Below, one piece after another: positions 15,158-21,999 of a stretch of 26,234 bases of DNA (positions are counted from its first letter, which is position 1; every line of letters begins with the position of its first letter). Origin of the DNA: a virus; IMG/VR virus record IMGVR_UViG_3300046007_009330, positions 1-26,234 of that record; one strand, given 5' to 3'. The notes beneath the pieces are model-generated. The model was not told the DNA's origin. It ran no database searches and was given only the letters and a program-made list of their open reading frames with translations. The position numbers were made by a program, and so were the translations under genes.

Positions 15158-15865
15158 AGTCGCGACTTTGAGATACCTGCGTCCAACCTCGGGGAGATCT
15201 AGCGTAGCGAGGTTGGATTCAATCAGGCACATCAGCCATTCTTCTTTGGATATCCGAATCGTAATTTTGTCCCCCTTCTGATTTGGCTTCCAAGTGCCTT
15301 TGGTAATGGTGCCACGGTCGTGAAACTCCATGGTTCCATCTGGATTGAATAGAGCCTCAGCGATTTTAGACGTGCTGTCGGGTTTGCCGTGATAAGTCCA
15401 CCGGCGAGGTATAATTGGGGTTTCTGGTGGCCGTTTCCCCGCCTCGACGTCGGTCTTGAGCTTTGCCAGCTCTGCCACGATCTCCGTTTTCTGGCCCTCG
15501 CTGCTTGATAGCGTGGCCTCGATGCGTCGGAGCGTCGATTCCCTGACGGGCGCGAGAGCTTTGATGCGGGCGGCATCGTAGGAGGCGAAGAGTTGCGCGG
15601 CCTGACTCACGGGCTGCGCGACCGCTTCACCGGCCTGCTTCGCCTTGACCTGCTCGGCCAGCTTCTCGACCGCAGGAGCATCGCCAAGGCTCAAGAGCGT
15701 GGCGGAAATCTTGGCCGCTTCGGTATCGAGCGTTTTGTTGAGCCGTTCCGTAGCCTGCTCGGCTTTGGCGCGGTAGTCGGCGGCGATTTGGGCGGGCGTT
15801 TCAGCCTGGGCGGTGGAGAGCATCGCCACGAGGGCGAGCACGAGGGGGCAGATGTGTGTGTTCAT
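15149..15865 (-). CDS. Secreted coiled-coil protein with small C-terminal beta domain (moron-like)
   Basis: A 238-residue protein. I start it at MNTHICPLVLALVAMLSTAQA because this gives a clean Sec signal peptide with cleavage after AQA, and because this ATG overlaps the stop of the gene upstream (ATGA). Residues of about 22-150 are an Ala/Lys/Glu-rich coiled coil. The C-terminus (RRWTYHGKPDSTSKIAEALF, then DGTMEFHDRGTITKGTWKP and KITIRI) is a small lipocalin-like beta domain of a kind common in secreted proteins of Verrucomicrobiota and Planctomycetota. It would act outside the inner membrane. It may be a lysogenic-conversion gene or an envelope-acting phage protein. Family not named; the host hint is my inference. 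Confidence 0.72.
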   Translation of the reverse strand: MNTHICPLVLALVAMLSTAQAETPAQIAADYRAKAEQATERLNKTLDTEAAKISATLLSLGDAPAVEKLAEQVKAKQAGEAVAQPVSQAAQLFASYDAARIKALAPVRESTLRRIEATLSSSEGQKTEIVAELAKLKTDVEAGKRPPETPIIPRRWTYHGKPDSTSKIAEALFNPDGTMEFHDRGTITKGTWKPNQKGDKITIRISKEEWLMCLIESNLATLDLPEVGRRYLKVATSQ

Positions 15866-16035
15866 GGGTGGGCTTGGCAAAAGTCGCGGAGTTTGGGCCA
15901 TTGGGTGGGTTCTTCCGGCTTCGGGCGCTGGCCTTTGTTCCAACGGGCGATGGCGTCCGATATTGCGGTGATCGGCTCAAACCACGGGTAGAAGTTCAGC
16001 CCTTGATTCGGTGGTATGGGCGGCAGTTTGGTCAT
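15862..16035 (-). CDS. 57-residue hypothetical protein
   Basis: A short protein beginning MTKLPPIPPNQGLNFYPWFE, followed by an amphipathic helix (ITAISDAIARWNKGQ) and KLRDFCQAHP. Both ends overlap neighbours by four bases (ATGA), strong support that it is real and co-translated with the genes on either side. There is no signal peptide or known motif. Small phage accessory protein of unknown function. Confidence 0.6.
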   Translation of the reverse strand: MTKLPPIPPNQGLNFYPWFEPITAISDAIARWNKGQRPKPEEPTQWPKLRDFCQAHP

Positions 16036-16364
16036 AGCTGTACATCCCACTCGCGGCGGATGGTTTCGAGTGCGTCCCATGCAGCATATTCGCCCATAGG
16101 TGAGCTTTCGTGAATCAGTTCCAGATTTTCAATCGCCATGAGCAACGCCCTAGCCATCTTGGGCGTGAGGTTGCGGCAAGCGGTGATGAAGTGGGCATTG
16201 TGACGATCATCCTCGACTGTTCTACCAGTCGTTGCAGTGCAAGCCACCTCGCCGGAATCGGCGTAAACGGTTAGCTCGACCGCGTGCCATTCTTTCTGCG
16301 TGGCCTTGTCGGCAAGTTCGATGATCTCGCGAACTTGCTGTTTGATGTCTTCAATGGTGGTCAT
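16032..16364 (-). CDS. 110-residue Ea22-like phage accessory protein
   Basis: Starts at MTTIEDIKQQVREIIELADK with AGGA six bases upstream. The central part (NAHFITACRNLTPKMARALL MAIENL, read as one helix) resembles the NAxFIAxAR...LL segment of Ea22-like phage early proteins. The segment TVYADSGEVACTATTGRTVE is probably beta. It is the first gene of a three-gene minus-strand operon, with an overlapping stop/start to the next gene. Ea22-like proteins are common accessory genes without a firm function. The assignment rests on one short pattern, so it is tentative. Confidence 0.6.
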   Translation of the reverse strand: MTTIEDIKQQVREIIELADKATQKEWHAVELTVYADSGEVACTATTGRTVEDDRHNAHFITACRNLTPKMARALLMAIENLELIHESSPMGEYAAWDALETIRREWDVQL

Positions 16365-16471
16365 GCGACATCCTGTCCGCCCCTGCGAATAATGCAAGCA
16401 TAATCAAGACACTGAAAGCAAGCAAATTCAAAATTGACATTAGAAACTGTCACCCAATACCAGAAACCACC
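16365..16471. promoter_or_regulatory. Divergent intergenic region, probable promoters for both sides
   Basis: The only divergent gene pair in the window is separated by this A/T-richer stretch. On the minus strand, TTGCTT (16425-16420) and TATGCT (16402-16397) are spaced 17 bases apart. On the plus strand, TTGACA at 16434-16439 is a perfect -35 box but no good -10 box lies at the right distance, and a start there would leave almost no leader. Promoter activity is expected from layout; the boxes are weak. Confidence 0.35.
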
Positions 16472-17590
16472 ATGCCCGACGACATCGCCCCGACCACGCC
16501 AGCCGCCGCCCCTGCGGTGGAAACTCCCGCCGCTCCTGCAACGCCTGCCGCCCCCGCCGCTGCCGATACGCCCAAAGGGACCGCTCCGACACTGGAGGAA
16601 GCGATTGCAAGCCTCGATGTCTCCAAGATGACCGATGCCCAAATGGCAGACTTGGAGAGCGGCGACACCAACCGCGTGCGCTCGGCGCTTGGGCTTGCGA
16701 ATGACAAACCCGCCGACAAAGCGCCCGCCGCTCCAGCCGCGCCCTTGTCCACCGATGGCACTCCAGCCGCGCCAGACAACAAACCCGCCGCTCGCGTCTC
16801 GCTGAAAAGCCTTCCTGCCGAAACGGCCTCCAAGCTGATTCAAGCGATCAACCTTGCTCGTGATGGCTCGATGACGTTTGAGGAAGCGCAGGCCAAGGTT
16901 TTTGGCGTGCTTACCGCCCCGGCTGCCGCGCCTGCGACTCCTGCGGCCCCCGCTGCTCCTGCCGCCGCGCCAGAACCGCCCACGCCATCGCCTGCTGCGG
17001 TGAAGGTCGAAGAACTCACGACCAAGGCTAACGACTTGAAGGCCAAGCACACCGCCGCGAAAGCCAACTACGATCCCAACGCCGATGCCATTTTCGAGGA
17101 ATACATGGACGCCAAGGTTGAGCTGAAAGAGGCACAGCGCGAAGCGGTGGCCTACGAAGCGGCGGCGAAAGAGTGGAACGCCGCTCAGGCCGCCAGCCAA
17201 GAGAGCGCCACGCTCGCGTTCTCCGACCTCATCACCGACCCCGATTCCAATTTCCTCGGACTCTGCGAAGACGAAATTGCGCTTGCGGAGATGAAAAATG
17301 ACCCAATTCTCAATTCGCCTGACTGGCCCGAGAAGATCGGCGAGCGGGTGAAGGGCAAGTATTTCAAAGGCTACGATGCGAAAAGCGCGGCGGCTGGAGA
17401 TGACGAGCCACAAACGATCCCCCCCGCACCCAATCAAAAGGTGCGCCTCCCTGGATCACCCGTTGGCCCCGGCTTTGCCGCAGGTGCAATGTCTCCCCAG
17501 ACGGCCCTGAGCGAGTTCGACAAGCTGACACCTGAGCAGCAAGACGCCCTCATTTTGGAGATGAACAAACTACCAACGCCCCGGCGCTGA
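16472..17590 (+). CDS. Probable capsid scaffold protein
   Basis: A 372-residue acidic, Ala/Pro-rich protein directly before the major capsid gene, the standard place for a scaffold. The N-terminal part is low-complexity (APAVETPAAPATPAAPAAAD). Short helical segments follow (TLEEAIASLDVSKMTDAQMA), then a second Ala-Pro linker near residues 150-172 and a long charged coiled coil of about 175-250 (VKVEELTTKANDLKAKHTAA). The C-terminus has a helix (ALSEFDKLTPEQQDALILEM) like the capsid-binding tail of scaffolds. Scaffolds guide procapsid assembly and are removed or recycled. Assigned from composition and position; no family-specific motif was recognised. Confidence 0.68.
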   Translation: MPDDIAPTTPAAAPAVETPAAPATPAAPAAADTPKGTAPTLEEAIASLDVSKMTDAQMADLESGDTNRVRSALGLANDKPADKAPAAPAAPLSTDGTPAAPDNKPAARVSLKSLPAETASKLIQAINLARDGSMTFEEAQAKVFGVLTAPAAAPATPAAPAAPAAAPEPPTPSPAAVKVEELTTKANDLKAKHTAAKANYDPNADAIFEEYMDAKVELKEAQREAVAYEAAAKEWNAAQAASQESATLAFSDLITDPDSNFLGLCEDEIALAEMKNDPILNSPDWPEKIGERVKGKYFKGYDAKSAAAGDDEPQTIPPAPNQKVRLPGSPVGPGFAAGAMSPQTALSEFDKLTPEQQDALILEMNKLPTPRR

Positions 17591-17621
17591 GTCTTTTGGA
17601 GTCCCTGATGGTGGTTTGCAG

Positions 17622-17647
17622 CAGTTCAGAGCAGTTCATACCAGTTC
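17622..17647 (+). repeat. Three CAGTTC repeats phased at ten bases, upstream of the capsid gene
   Basis: CAGTTC occurs at 17622, 17632 and 17642, exactly ten bases apart, in the short gap between scaffold and capsid genes. The phasing equals one helical turn, as seen at some protein-binding sites, but the element could also act in the mRNA leader. No clear promoter boxes flank it. Confidence 0.6.
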
Positions 17648-17678
17648 CAAACTTCACCATCTCTTTTGAGACACCCTT

Positions 17679-19262
17679 ATGGCTTACAACTCCGATTCCG
17701 TTGTTCAAACTCTTGCAGCCGCCCTCGCGGCTGATCCCTCCGTCGTCGCCAAGGTCAACTCCAAGCACCTCCGCGCAGGTGCCCGCTCGGTTGACGACTT
17801 TTCCATCTTTGAAGGGCCGGAGAAATCCGGCAAACCCATCATCGTTCGCAGCGACCTCGCAGGCGTGGGCGCTGGCGACGAAGTGAAATTCACCGTCGTC
17901 TCGCAGCCTCGCGGCGCTGGCGTCCGTGGTGAAGCCGAGCTTCGCGGTAATGAAAGTTCCATCACGCTCTCGACCTTCGGGTGCAAAGTGGACTACTGGC
18001 GCGACGCCGTGAAGTTCACCAAGAAAGAACTTCGCTTCCTCGCCGTGGGTGGTTCCCTGCGTGCCGTCGTGCTCGACATGATGAAGGTCAAGATGGGCCG
18101 CAAGCGCATGAACGACATGAAGATGGCGTTCAAGCTGCAAGCCAACGGCAACATCATCTACCCGAATGGCCGCAAGAGCTTTGCGACGCTTACCGCTCTC
18201 GACAGCCTGACGCCCTCCGGCATCACGGATGCAGTGCCGCAGTTCATTCGCCAAGGTGGCAAGGCTACCATCGTGAAGAACAAGCACGGCAGCCCGGTTC
18301 ACAAGCCGATCCTGTACATGGTTGATTCCGCTGGCGCGAACGTCAAAAACTCCTCCAGCTACGAACTTGCCGTCCAGAATGGCGATGTGCGCGGCGAAGG
18401 CAACGCCGCTTTCAATGGCATGCTTCGCGACTGGAATGGCGTCGGCCTCTTCGAGCATACTTCGGTCGATCCCGAGTATGACCAGATCGCCGACCCGCTG
18501 GCCCCTCGTGCGCTGCTTTCCACCGGCTTTGGCGTCGATAGCGCCTCGGCTGCCTGCGTCATCAAGAGCCACGCCTCGGACACCAAGACGCCTTACACGG
18601 CTTGGCTCGGTGGCTATGACTACGAATGGTATGAAGGCCAGAAGACCGACACGGCTACGACCGCCCCCGGTGGCGTCGCTTGGACCACTTGGTATGCAGC
18701 CATCACGGGCGCGACCTATTACGCCTGGGTTCGCAATCCAGACGGCAGCGTGGGCTTTGTGTCTTGGGTCGGCTCCAACAACAACGGCAACCGGATCACC
18801 ATCACGGCCATCCTGAACCCGGACAACACGAACGACGCCTCCGGCCTCGGCGTGGACACCCTGGGCAACTTCGTGGCGACCGGCGACACCTGGGGCCTCA
18901 ACACCGCAGGCAATGCCTACACTCGTGCAGTGGGCGGCGCTGGTGCTACCTCGAACTGCTCGGCGGATGTGGTCTGGACGGCTGAATTTGATGCCGGTGC
19001 CTACATCATCCCCTGCAACGCCAATGGCGCGGTGGATATGTCCAGCCTCATGCTCGGACAGGAAGCTGCCGTTCGTGCCTACGTCGGAGACGACGAGCTG
19101 ATCGGCGACTCTGACGACTACAAGTTCGTCAACGGCGGTGGCTACGAAACCATCTACGGTCAGGCCCCTTGCCGCCGCACGGATGGCAAGACGGCTGGTT
19201 ACAGCCTCCTGCGCCACTCTGGACAGCACCCCGGCCTCGAAGTGCCCACCCTGTCCGCGTAA
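17679..19262 (+). CDS. Major capsid protein, N4-gp56 type
   Basis: A 527-residue capsid protein. The N-terminal half matches the N4-gp56 family: DDFSIFEGPEKSGKPIIVRS, then DLAGVGAGDEVKFTVVSQPR, GVRGEAELRGNESSITLSTF, a long helix with KKELRFL and RMNDMKMAF, and KPILYMVD. The end of the family pattern returns at SSLMLGQEAAVRAYVGDDEL (about 455-475). Between them, residues of about 305-440 form a Gly/Thr/Trp-rich beta region (YEWYEGQKTDT, YYAWVRNPDGSVGFVSWVG) that makes the protein longer than typical family members, perhaps an inserted surface domain. A scaffold-like gene lies before it and a strong terminator after it, consistent with very high expression. Confidence 0.88.
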   Translation: MAYNSDSVVQTLAAALAADPSVVAKVNSKHLRAGARSVDDFSIFEGPEKSGKPIIVRSDLAGVGAGDEVKFTVVSQPRGAGVRGEAELRGNESSITLSTFGCKVDYWRDAVKFTKKELRFLAVGGSLRAVVLDMMKVKMGRKRMNDMKMAFKLQANGNIIYPNGRKSFATLTALDSLTPSGITDAVPQFIRQGGKATIVKNKHGSPVHKPILYMVDSAGANVKNSSSYELAVQNGDVRGEGNAAFNGMLRDWNGVGLFEHTSVDPEYDQIADPLAPRALLSTGFGVDSASAACVIKSHASDTKTPYTAWLGGYDYEWYEGQKTDTATTAPGGVAWTTWYAAITGATYYAWVRNPDGSVGFVSWVGSNNNGNRITITAILNPDNTNDASGLGVDTLGNFVATGDTWGLNTAGNAYTRAVGGAGATSNCSADVVWTAEFDAGAYIIPCNANGAVDMSSLMLGQEAAVRAYVGDDELIGDSDDYKFVNGGGYETIYGQAPCRRTDGKTAGYSLLRHSGQHPGLEVPTLSA

Positions 19263-19273
19263 ACGAACCTCAC

Positions 19274-19306
19274 GCCTGCCCGGCGTCAAAACCGGGCAGG
19301 CTTTTT
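19274..19306 (+). terminator. Intrinsic terminator after the major capsid gene
   Basis: GCCTGCCCGG (19274-19283) and CCGGGCAGGC (19292-19301) form a perfect ten-pair GC-rich stem with an eight-base loop, followed by TTTTT. It begins 11 bases after the capsid stop codon. It would end or attenuate the capsid transcript and reduce expression of the downstream head genes. Confidence 0.92.
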
Positions 19307-19314
19307 CCTTTCCC

Positions 19315-20214
19315 ATGAGCACCAAGCCCACCACACCCACCCTTCCGTCACGCATTGATTCCTCGATGCTGGCGAAATACCTCAACGTTGGCGAGTCCGT
19401 CGTCATCGTTAAACTGCTCGGCATCGGCAATACAGGAGCCTATGAGTTCCGTGACCGAGCCAGCCGCATTTACATTTTCCGTTGGGATACTCAGCAAGGC
19501 GGCCACGTTCTGCGCGTGCCACTGACTCTTTGGAACGCCGACAAGGGCCGCATTGCCCACGACATCATGGACCAGCGTCGATTGATGCACGCAATGGTGG
19601 TGACGGTCGAGGTGCCAACCGCAGAAGCCACGTCACCCATCAAGGAACTGATCGACGCAATGGTCAATGATCCCGAGTATGCTTGGGGATGGCATTGCAA
19701 CATTACGATGGCGGCCCATGACTCAGGAGCGAATCCGCATGACGCCCTCAATCGGGGTGCGGCGCTGTTTCTCAAACTGCTGAGCGATGGCCGTGTCGAT
19801 ACGACCACGCATCCCGCCTACGCTCAGACGCAAGAAACGACCACTTCAAGCCAGGGAGAATTGGATTCCAGCGAGGCCCATAACCTCGCCTCCGCAGGTT
19901 CGATTCCTGCCCCTGACACCACTTCCACCCCCGAAATGGACGCAACGGAGACGAAAAGCGCCCCTAACGTGGTAGGGCAGGGCGTGGAAGCGCCCGTTGC
20001 GTCCGCCTCGGCTCCTTCTGCTCAGATCATGCACGGGGACAAGCCCATGTTCTCCGCCGCCTGGGACAAGCTCGATGCGCCCATGCGGATCAAAGCCTTG
20101 GCCGCTTTGCTCGACACCGACGAGGAAACGCTCAAAGCCGCTATTCAAGACCCACTTTCGACCGTGGAACTCGGCCATGCTGGCTGGGTGAAGCGTCGTG
20201 AACCTCAAGCCTAA
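19315..20214 (+). CDS. Hypothetical head-region protein containing a translated tRNA-like segment
   Basis: A 299-residue protein just after the capsid terminator. Residues 1-165 look like one folded domain (IDSSMLAKYLNVGESVVIVK, YEFRDRASRIYIFRWDTQQG, AWGWHCNITMAAHDSG). Residues of about 166-235 are a Thr/Ser/Ala/Pro-rich linker, and residues of about 179-203 are the in-frame translation of a tRNA-Met-like sequence (SSEAHNLASAGSIPAPDTT). A small helical C-terminal domain follows (MFSAAWDKLDAPMRIKALAA). The frame is open throughout, so the tRNA-like DNA has not broken the gene. No family is recognised; the position suggests a minor head protein. Confidence 0.75.
   Translation: MSTKPTTPTLPSRIDSSMLAKYLNVGESVVIVKLLGIGNTGAYEFRDRASRIYIFRWDTQQGGHVLRVPLTLWNADKGRIAHDIMDQRRLMHAMVVTVEVPTAEATSPIKELIDAMVNDPEYAWGWHCNITMAAHDSGANPHDALNRGAALFLKLLSDGRVDTTTHPAYAQTQETTTSSQGELDSSEAHNLASAGSIPAPDTTSTPEMDATETKSAPNVVGQGVEAPVASASAPSAQIMHGDKPMFSAAWDKLDAPMRIKALAALLDTDEETLKAAIQDPLSTVELGHAGWVKRREPQA
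19850..19921 (+). tRNA. tRNA-Met(CAU)-like sequence, D-arm degenerate, inside a coding region
   Basis: The 3' half is canonical. Anticodon stem GCGAGG (19871-19876) pairs with CCTCGC (19884-19889) around a seven-base loop CCCATAA with anticodon CAT. T-stem GCAGG (19894-19898) pairs with CCTGC (19906-19910) around TTCGATT. These are followed by CCCTGAC, discriminator A and CCA (19919-19921). The 5' half is weaker: GCCAGGG (19850-19856) pairs with the acceptor except for one C-A mismatch, and a D-loop-like AATTGGA (19859-19865) remains without a normal D-stem. Base 33 is C instead of the near-universal T. It is most likely a tRNA-derived remnant; a functional tRNA is less likely. Confidence 0.45.
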
Positions 20215-20231
20215 CCACAAGCCCCACCACA

Positions 20232-20558
20232 ATGCAGACCATCATCGTTCCAGACATCAAGCCCACGGGCGCAATCGTCGTGTTGAATGTCACGCCGCAG
20301 GACAAGACCAGTGCCGCAGGCATTTACCTCCCCGTCGCCGTCCAAGGCGCGGAAACCCGCATGGAGGCGACCATTGTCGCCACCGGACCCGACTGCAAGC
20401 GCACTGACATCCAAGTCGGAGCGCGGGTCTATGTCGGCAAGTTCTGCTCGAACGAAATCCCGCGTGATGGCTTGAGCTACAAACTGGCTCAGGAAACGGA
20501 CATCTTCGCCATCTTGGATGCCAACACGCACACGCCGAGCCAAGCAGCCGACGCCTGA
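20232..20558 (+). CDS. GroES-like co-chaperonin
   Basis: A 108-residue protein with the GroES/Cpn10 plan: an N-terminal strand (DIKPTGAIVVLNVTP), a mobile-loop region with KTSAAGIYLPVAV (host GroES usually has TAGGIxLP), then MEATIVATGPDC, VGARVYVGKFCSNEI and ETDIFAILDA at the C-terminus. GroES caps the GroEL folding chamber. No GroEL is seen, so it would work with the host GroEL. Being in the head gene cluster, three genes from the capsid, it probably helps fold the large capsid protein, as T4 gp31 does. The start has no Shine-Dalgarno (CCACCACA before ATG). Confidence 0.82.
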   Translation: MQTIIVPDIKPTGAIVVLNVTPQDKTSAAGIYLPVAVQGAETRMEATIVATGPDCKRTDIQVGARVYVGKFCSNEIPRDGLSYKLAQETDIFAILDANTHTPSQAADA

Positions 20559-20560
20559 CC

Positions 20561-21472
20561 ATGACCGTCCGCCAAGCCATCGACGCAATGCTTCGCTACC
20601 TCCGCCCGGAGCAGCGTGTGTTTCCGTTTGTGAGCACGGACTATGACGACCCGCTTCCTGACGCCCTCAGTGCGTGCAATGCGGCCTTGCAGCAAATGGC
20701 GGTGTTTGCTCCGCTGTTTGCTGTGAAGCAGCAGCGAAGCGCCTACTTTCGAGCACCGTCCACCTTGGCCGTGGCAGGACTCACGAACGGCGGCATGACG
20801 GCAACGGGGGACTTTCCGGCGTGGTCGGTGGGTTGCTGGGTGCAGCTTCCCGGAGATGCGGATATGAATCGTATCCTCTCCATCTCGGGGACGACGGCCA
20901 CGTTGCAGTTTCCTCACTTGTCCGCCACTGCGGCAGGTAATGCCACCATCAAGGTCGATACGGTTGAACTGGCTGAGGACATCATCACGGTTTTGGAGCC
21001 GGTGCGCTACCGTGGCACCGTGAACAAGCTCAAGCCTGCCAGCAGCCGCACCGCACTCAGCGATAGCCAAGAGGAAGGGCGTTACTTCATCGAGTCCGCT
21101 CTGAGTGGCAGCAAAGTCCGGCTGCGCATGATGCTTTCAGGCCACGTCACGGCAGACACCGTGTTCGAGTTCCAGGCACGCACCGCCTTGGGCAGCATCA
21201 GCCAAGCGGATGTTTACGACGAAGAGACGCCCGATGCAGATCCCGGCGTGGCGGTGCCGGTCCCGACTGGATTTGTCGAGTCGATCTTCCTCCCGCTGGC
21301 GACGGACTTGTTCTTCTCCAAGCCGTGCGTGGTGAACTACGATACGGCAGGCCAGCTAAACCGCGATGCGGTCAAACTGGTGCGCGAGCAGGCGCAGACG
21401 GCGCTGGCAATGCTGGAGCGCATGCGCCCACAGGGCAGCAAGGCGACGAGGATCGTTCCGGGGTGGCAGTAA
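20561..21472 (+). CDS. Probable head-completion / head-tail adaptor protein
   Basis: A 303-residue protein. The N-terminus (TVRQAIDAMLRYLRPEQRVF, then DALSACNAALQQMAVFAPLF) looks like the helical start of phage adaptor proteins that bind the portal. The middle is a beta-rich barrel-like part (WVQLPGDADMNRILSISGTT). The end is helical again (DAVKLVREQAQTALAMLERM). It starts three bases after the co-chaperonin and ends one base before the convergent minus-strand gene, so it is the last gene of the head operon. The role is inferred from layout, size and helix-barrel-helix plan; no diagnostic motif was found. Confidence 0.6.
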   Translation: MTVRQAIDAMLRYLRPEQRVFPFVSTDYDDPLPDALSACNAALQQMAVFAPLFAVKQQRSAYFRAPSTLAVAGLTNGGMTATGDFPAWSVGCWVQLPGDADMNRILSISGTTATLQFPHLSATAAGNATIKVDTVELAEDIITVLEPVRYRGTVNKLKPASSRTALSDSQEEGRYFIESALSGSKVRLRMMLSGHVTADTVFEFQARTALGSISQADVYDEETPDADPGVAVPVPTGFVESIFLPLATDLFFSKPCVVNYDTAGQLNRDAVKLVREQAQTALAMLERMRPQGSKATRIVPGWQ

Positions 21473-21473
21473 G

Positions 21474-21725
21474 TCAGTCAGCGATCTCCCTTAGCTTGAT
21501 GGCGGCCTTTCTCTGTTCCGGCGTTGCCGCTTCTTTGCTCAACATCCACGCCTGAATCAGCAGCCCTATCTCCCTGCCTCTACTTTGTGCTCGGCGAGCT
21601 GTCGCCTCCATTTGTTCGTCCAGCTTCATTCCGAGCCTCATCAGCGCCAGTTTGACCTCGTTGATGACTCCCAAGAATGACTTCCCACTGGTCTTAATTC
21701 GATGTAGCTCAGTTGTCTCGTTCAT
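21474..21725 (-). CDS. 83-residue hypothetical protein
   Basis: I start it at MNETTELHRIKTSGKSFLGV (ATG at 21725), since the longer upstream frame overlaps another gene. The protein is almost wholly helical and charged (EVKLALMRLGMKLDEQMEAT, RREIGLL-like helix, EQRKAAIKLREIAD). It is the last gene of the minus-strand operon and its stop is one base from the stop of the convergent head gene. No terminator is visible in between. Function unknown. Confidence 0.5.
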   Translation of the reverse strand: MNETTELHRIKTSGKSFLGVINEVKLALMRLGMKLDEQMEATARRAQSRGREIGLLIQAWMLSKEAATPEQRKAAIKLREIAD

Positions 21726-21759
21726 TGGATTGCTTGGTTGGTGAGAGTTCCGGTGGCAT

Positions 21760-21999
21760 TCATGCGCGTTTAAAGGAAAAGAGTCTGGTCCATGAATTGA
21801 AAACGCAGATGAGGCCATTCTGCTCCGCCCAATAGTTGACCTGCTTGCGGAAAGGCAGGTCTGGCCGCAGACCTTGCAGGATGGCGGTGTCACGGCGCAT
21901 GGTGAGTTCTTGCACCGAGCAGGTGCCGCCGTGCCGTTCGAGGGCATTTATGATGCCTTTGAGCGGGCTGGTGTAATCGTCGCGCAGGTCGGTTTTCAT
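21760..21999 (-). CDS. 79-residue hypothetical protein, possibly winged-helix-like
   Basis: Begins MKTDLRDDYTSPLKGIINAL. Its ATG overlaps the terminase stop (ATGA) and has AGGAAG eight bases upstream, one of the few good Shine-Dalgarno sites here. The order helix (PLKGIINALERHGG), helix (SVQELTMRRDTAILQGL), helix (FRKQVNYWAEQNG), then strands (ICVFNSWTRLFSFK) resembles a small winged helix. It could be a DNA-binding partner of packaging, but this is only a shape argument and it is not a clear small terminase. Confidence 0.55.
   Translation of the reverse strand: MKTDLRDDYTSPLKGIINALERHGGTCSVQELTMRRDTAILQGLRPDLPFRKQVNYWAEQNGLICVFNSWTRLFSFKRA

Noticed and set aside
16361-17437. 358-residue minus-strand frame
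   Set aside because: Gly/Arg-rich mirror of the Ala/Pro-rich scaffold gene; no motif and it overlaps the divergent region.
17550-19430. 626-residue minus-strand frame
   Set aside because: Runs antisense across the whole capsid gene and its terminator; typical GC-rich shadow.
21705-21715. tRNA D-arm-like TAGCTCAGTTG
   Set aside because: No anticodon arm or T-arm follows at the right distance; treated as chance within a coding region.
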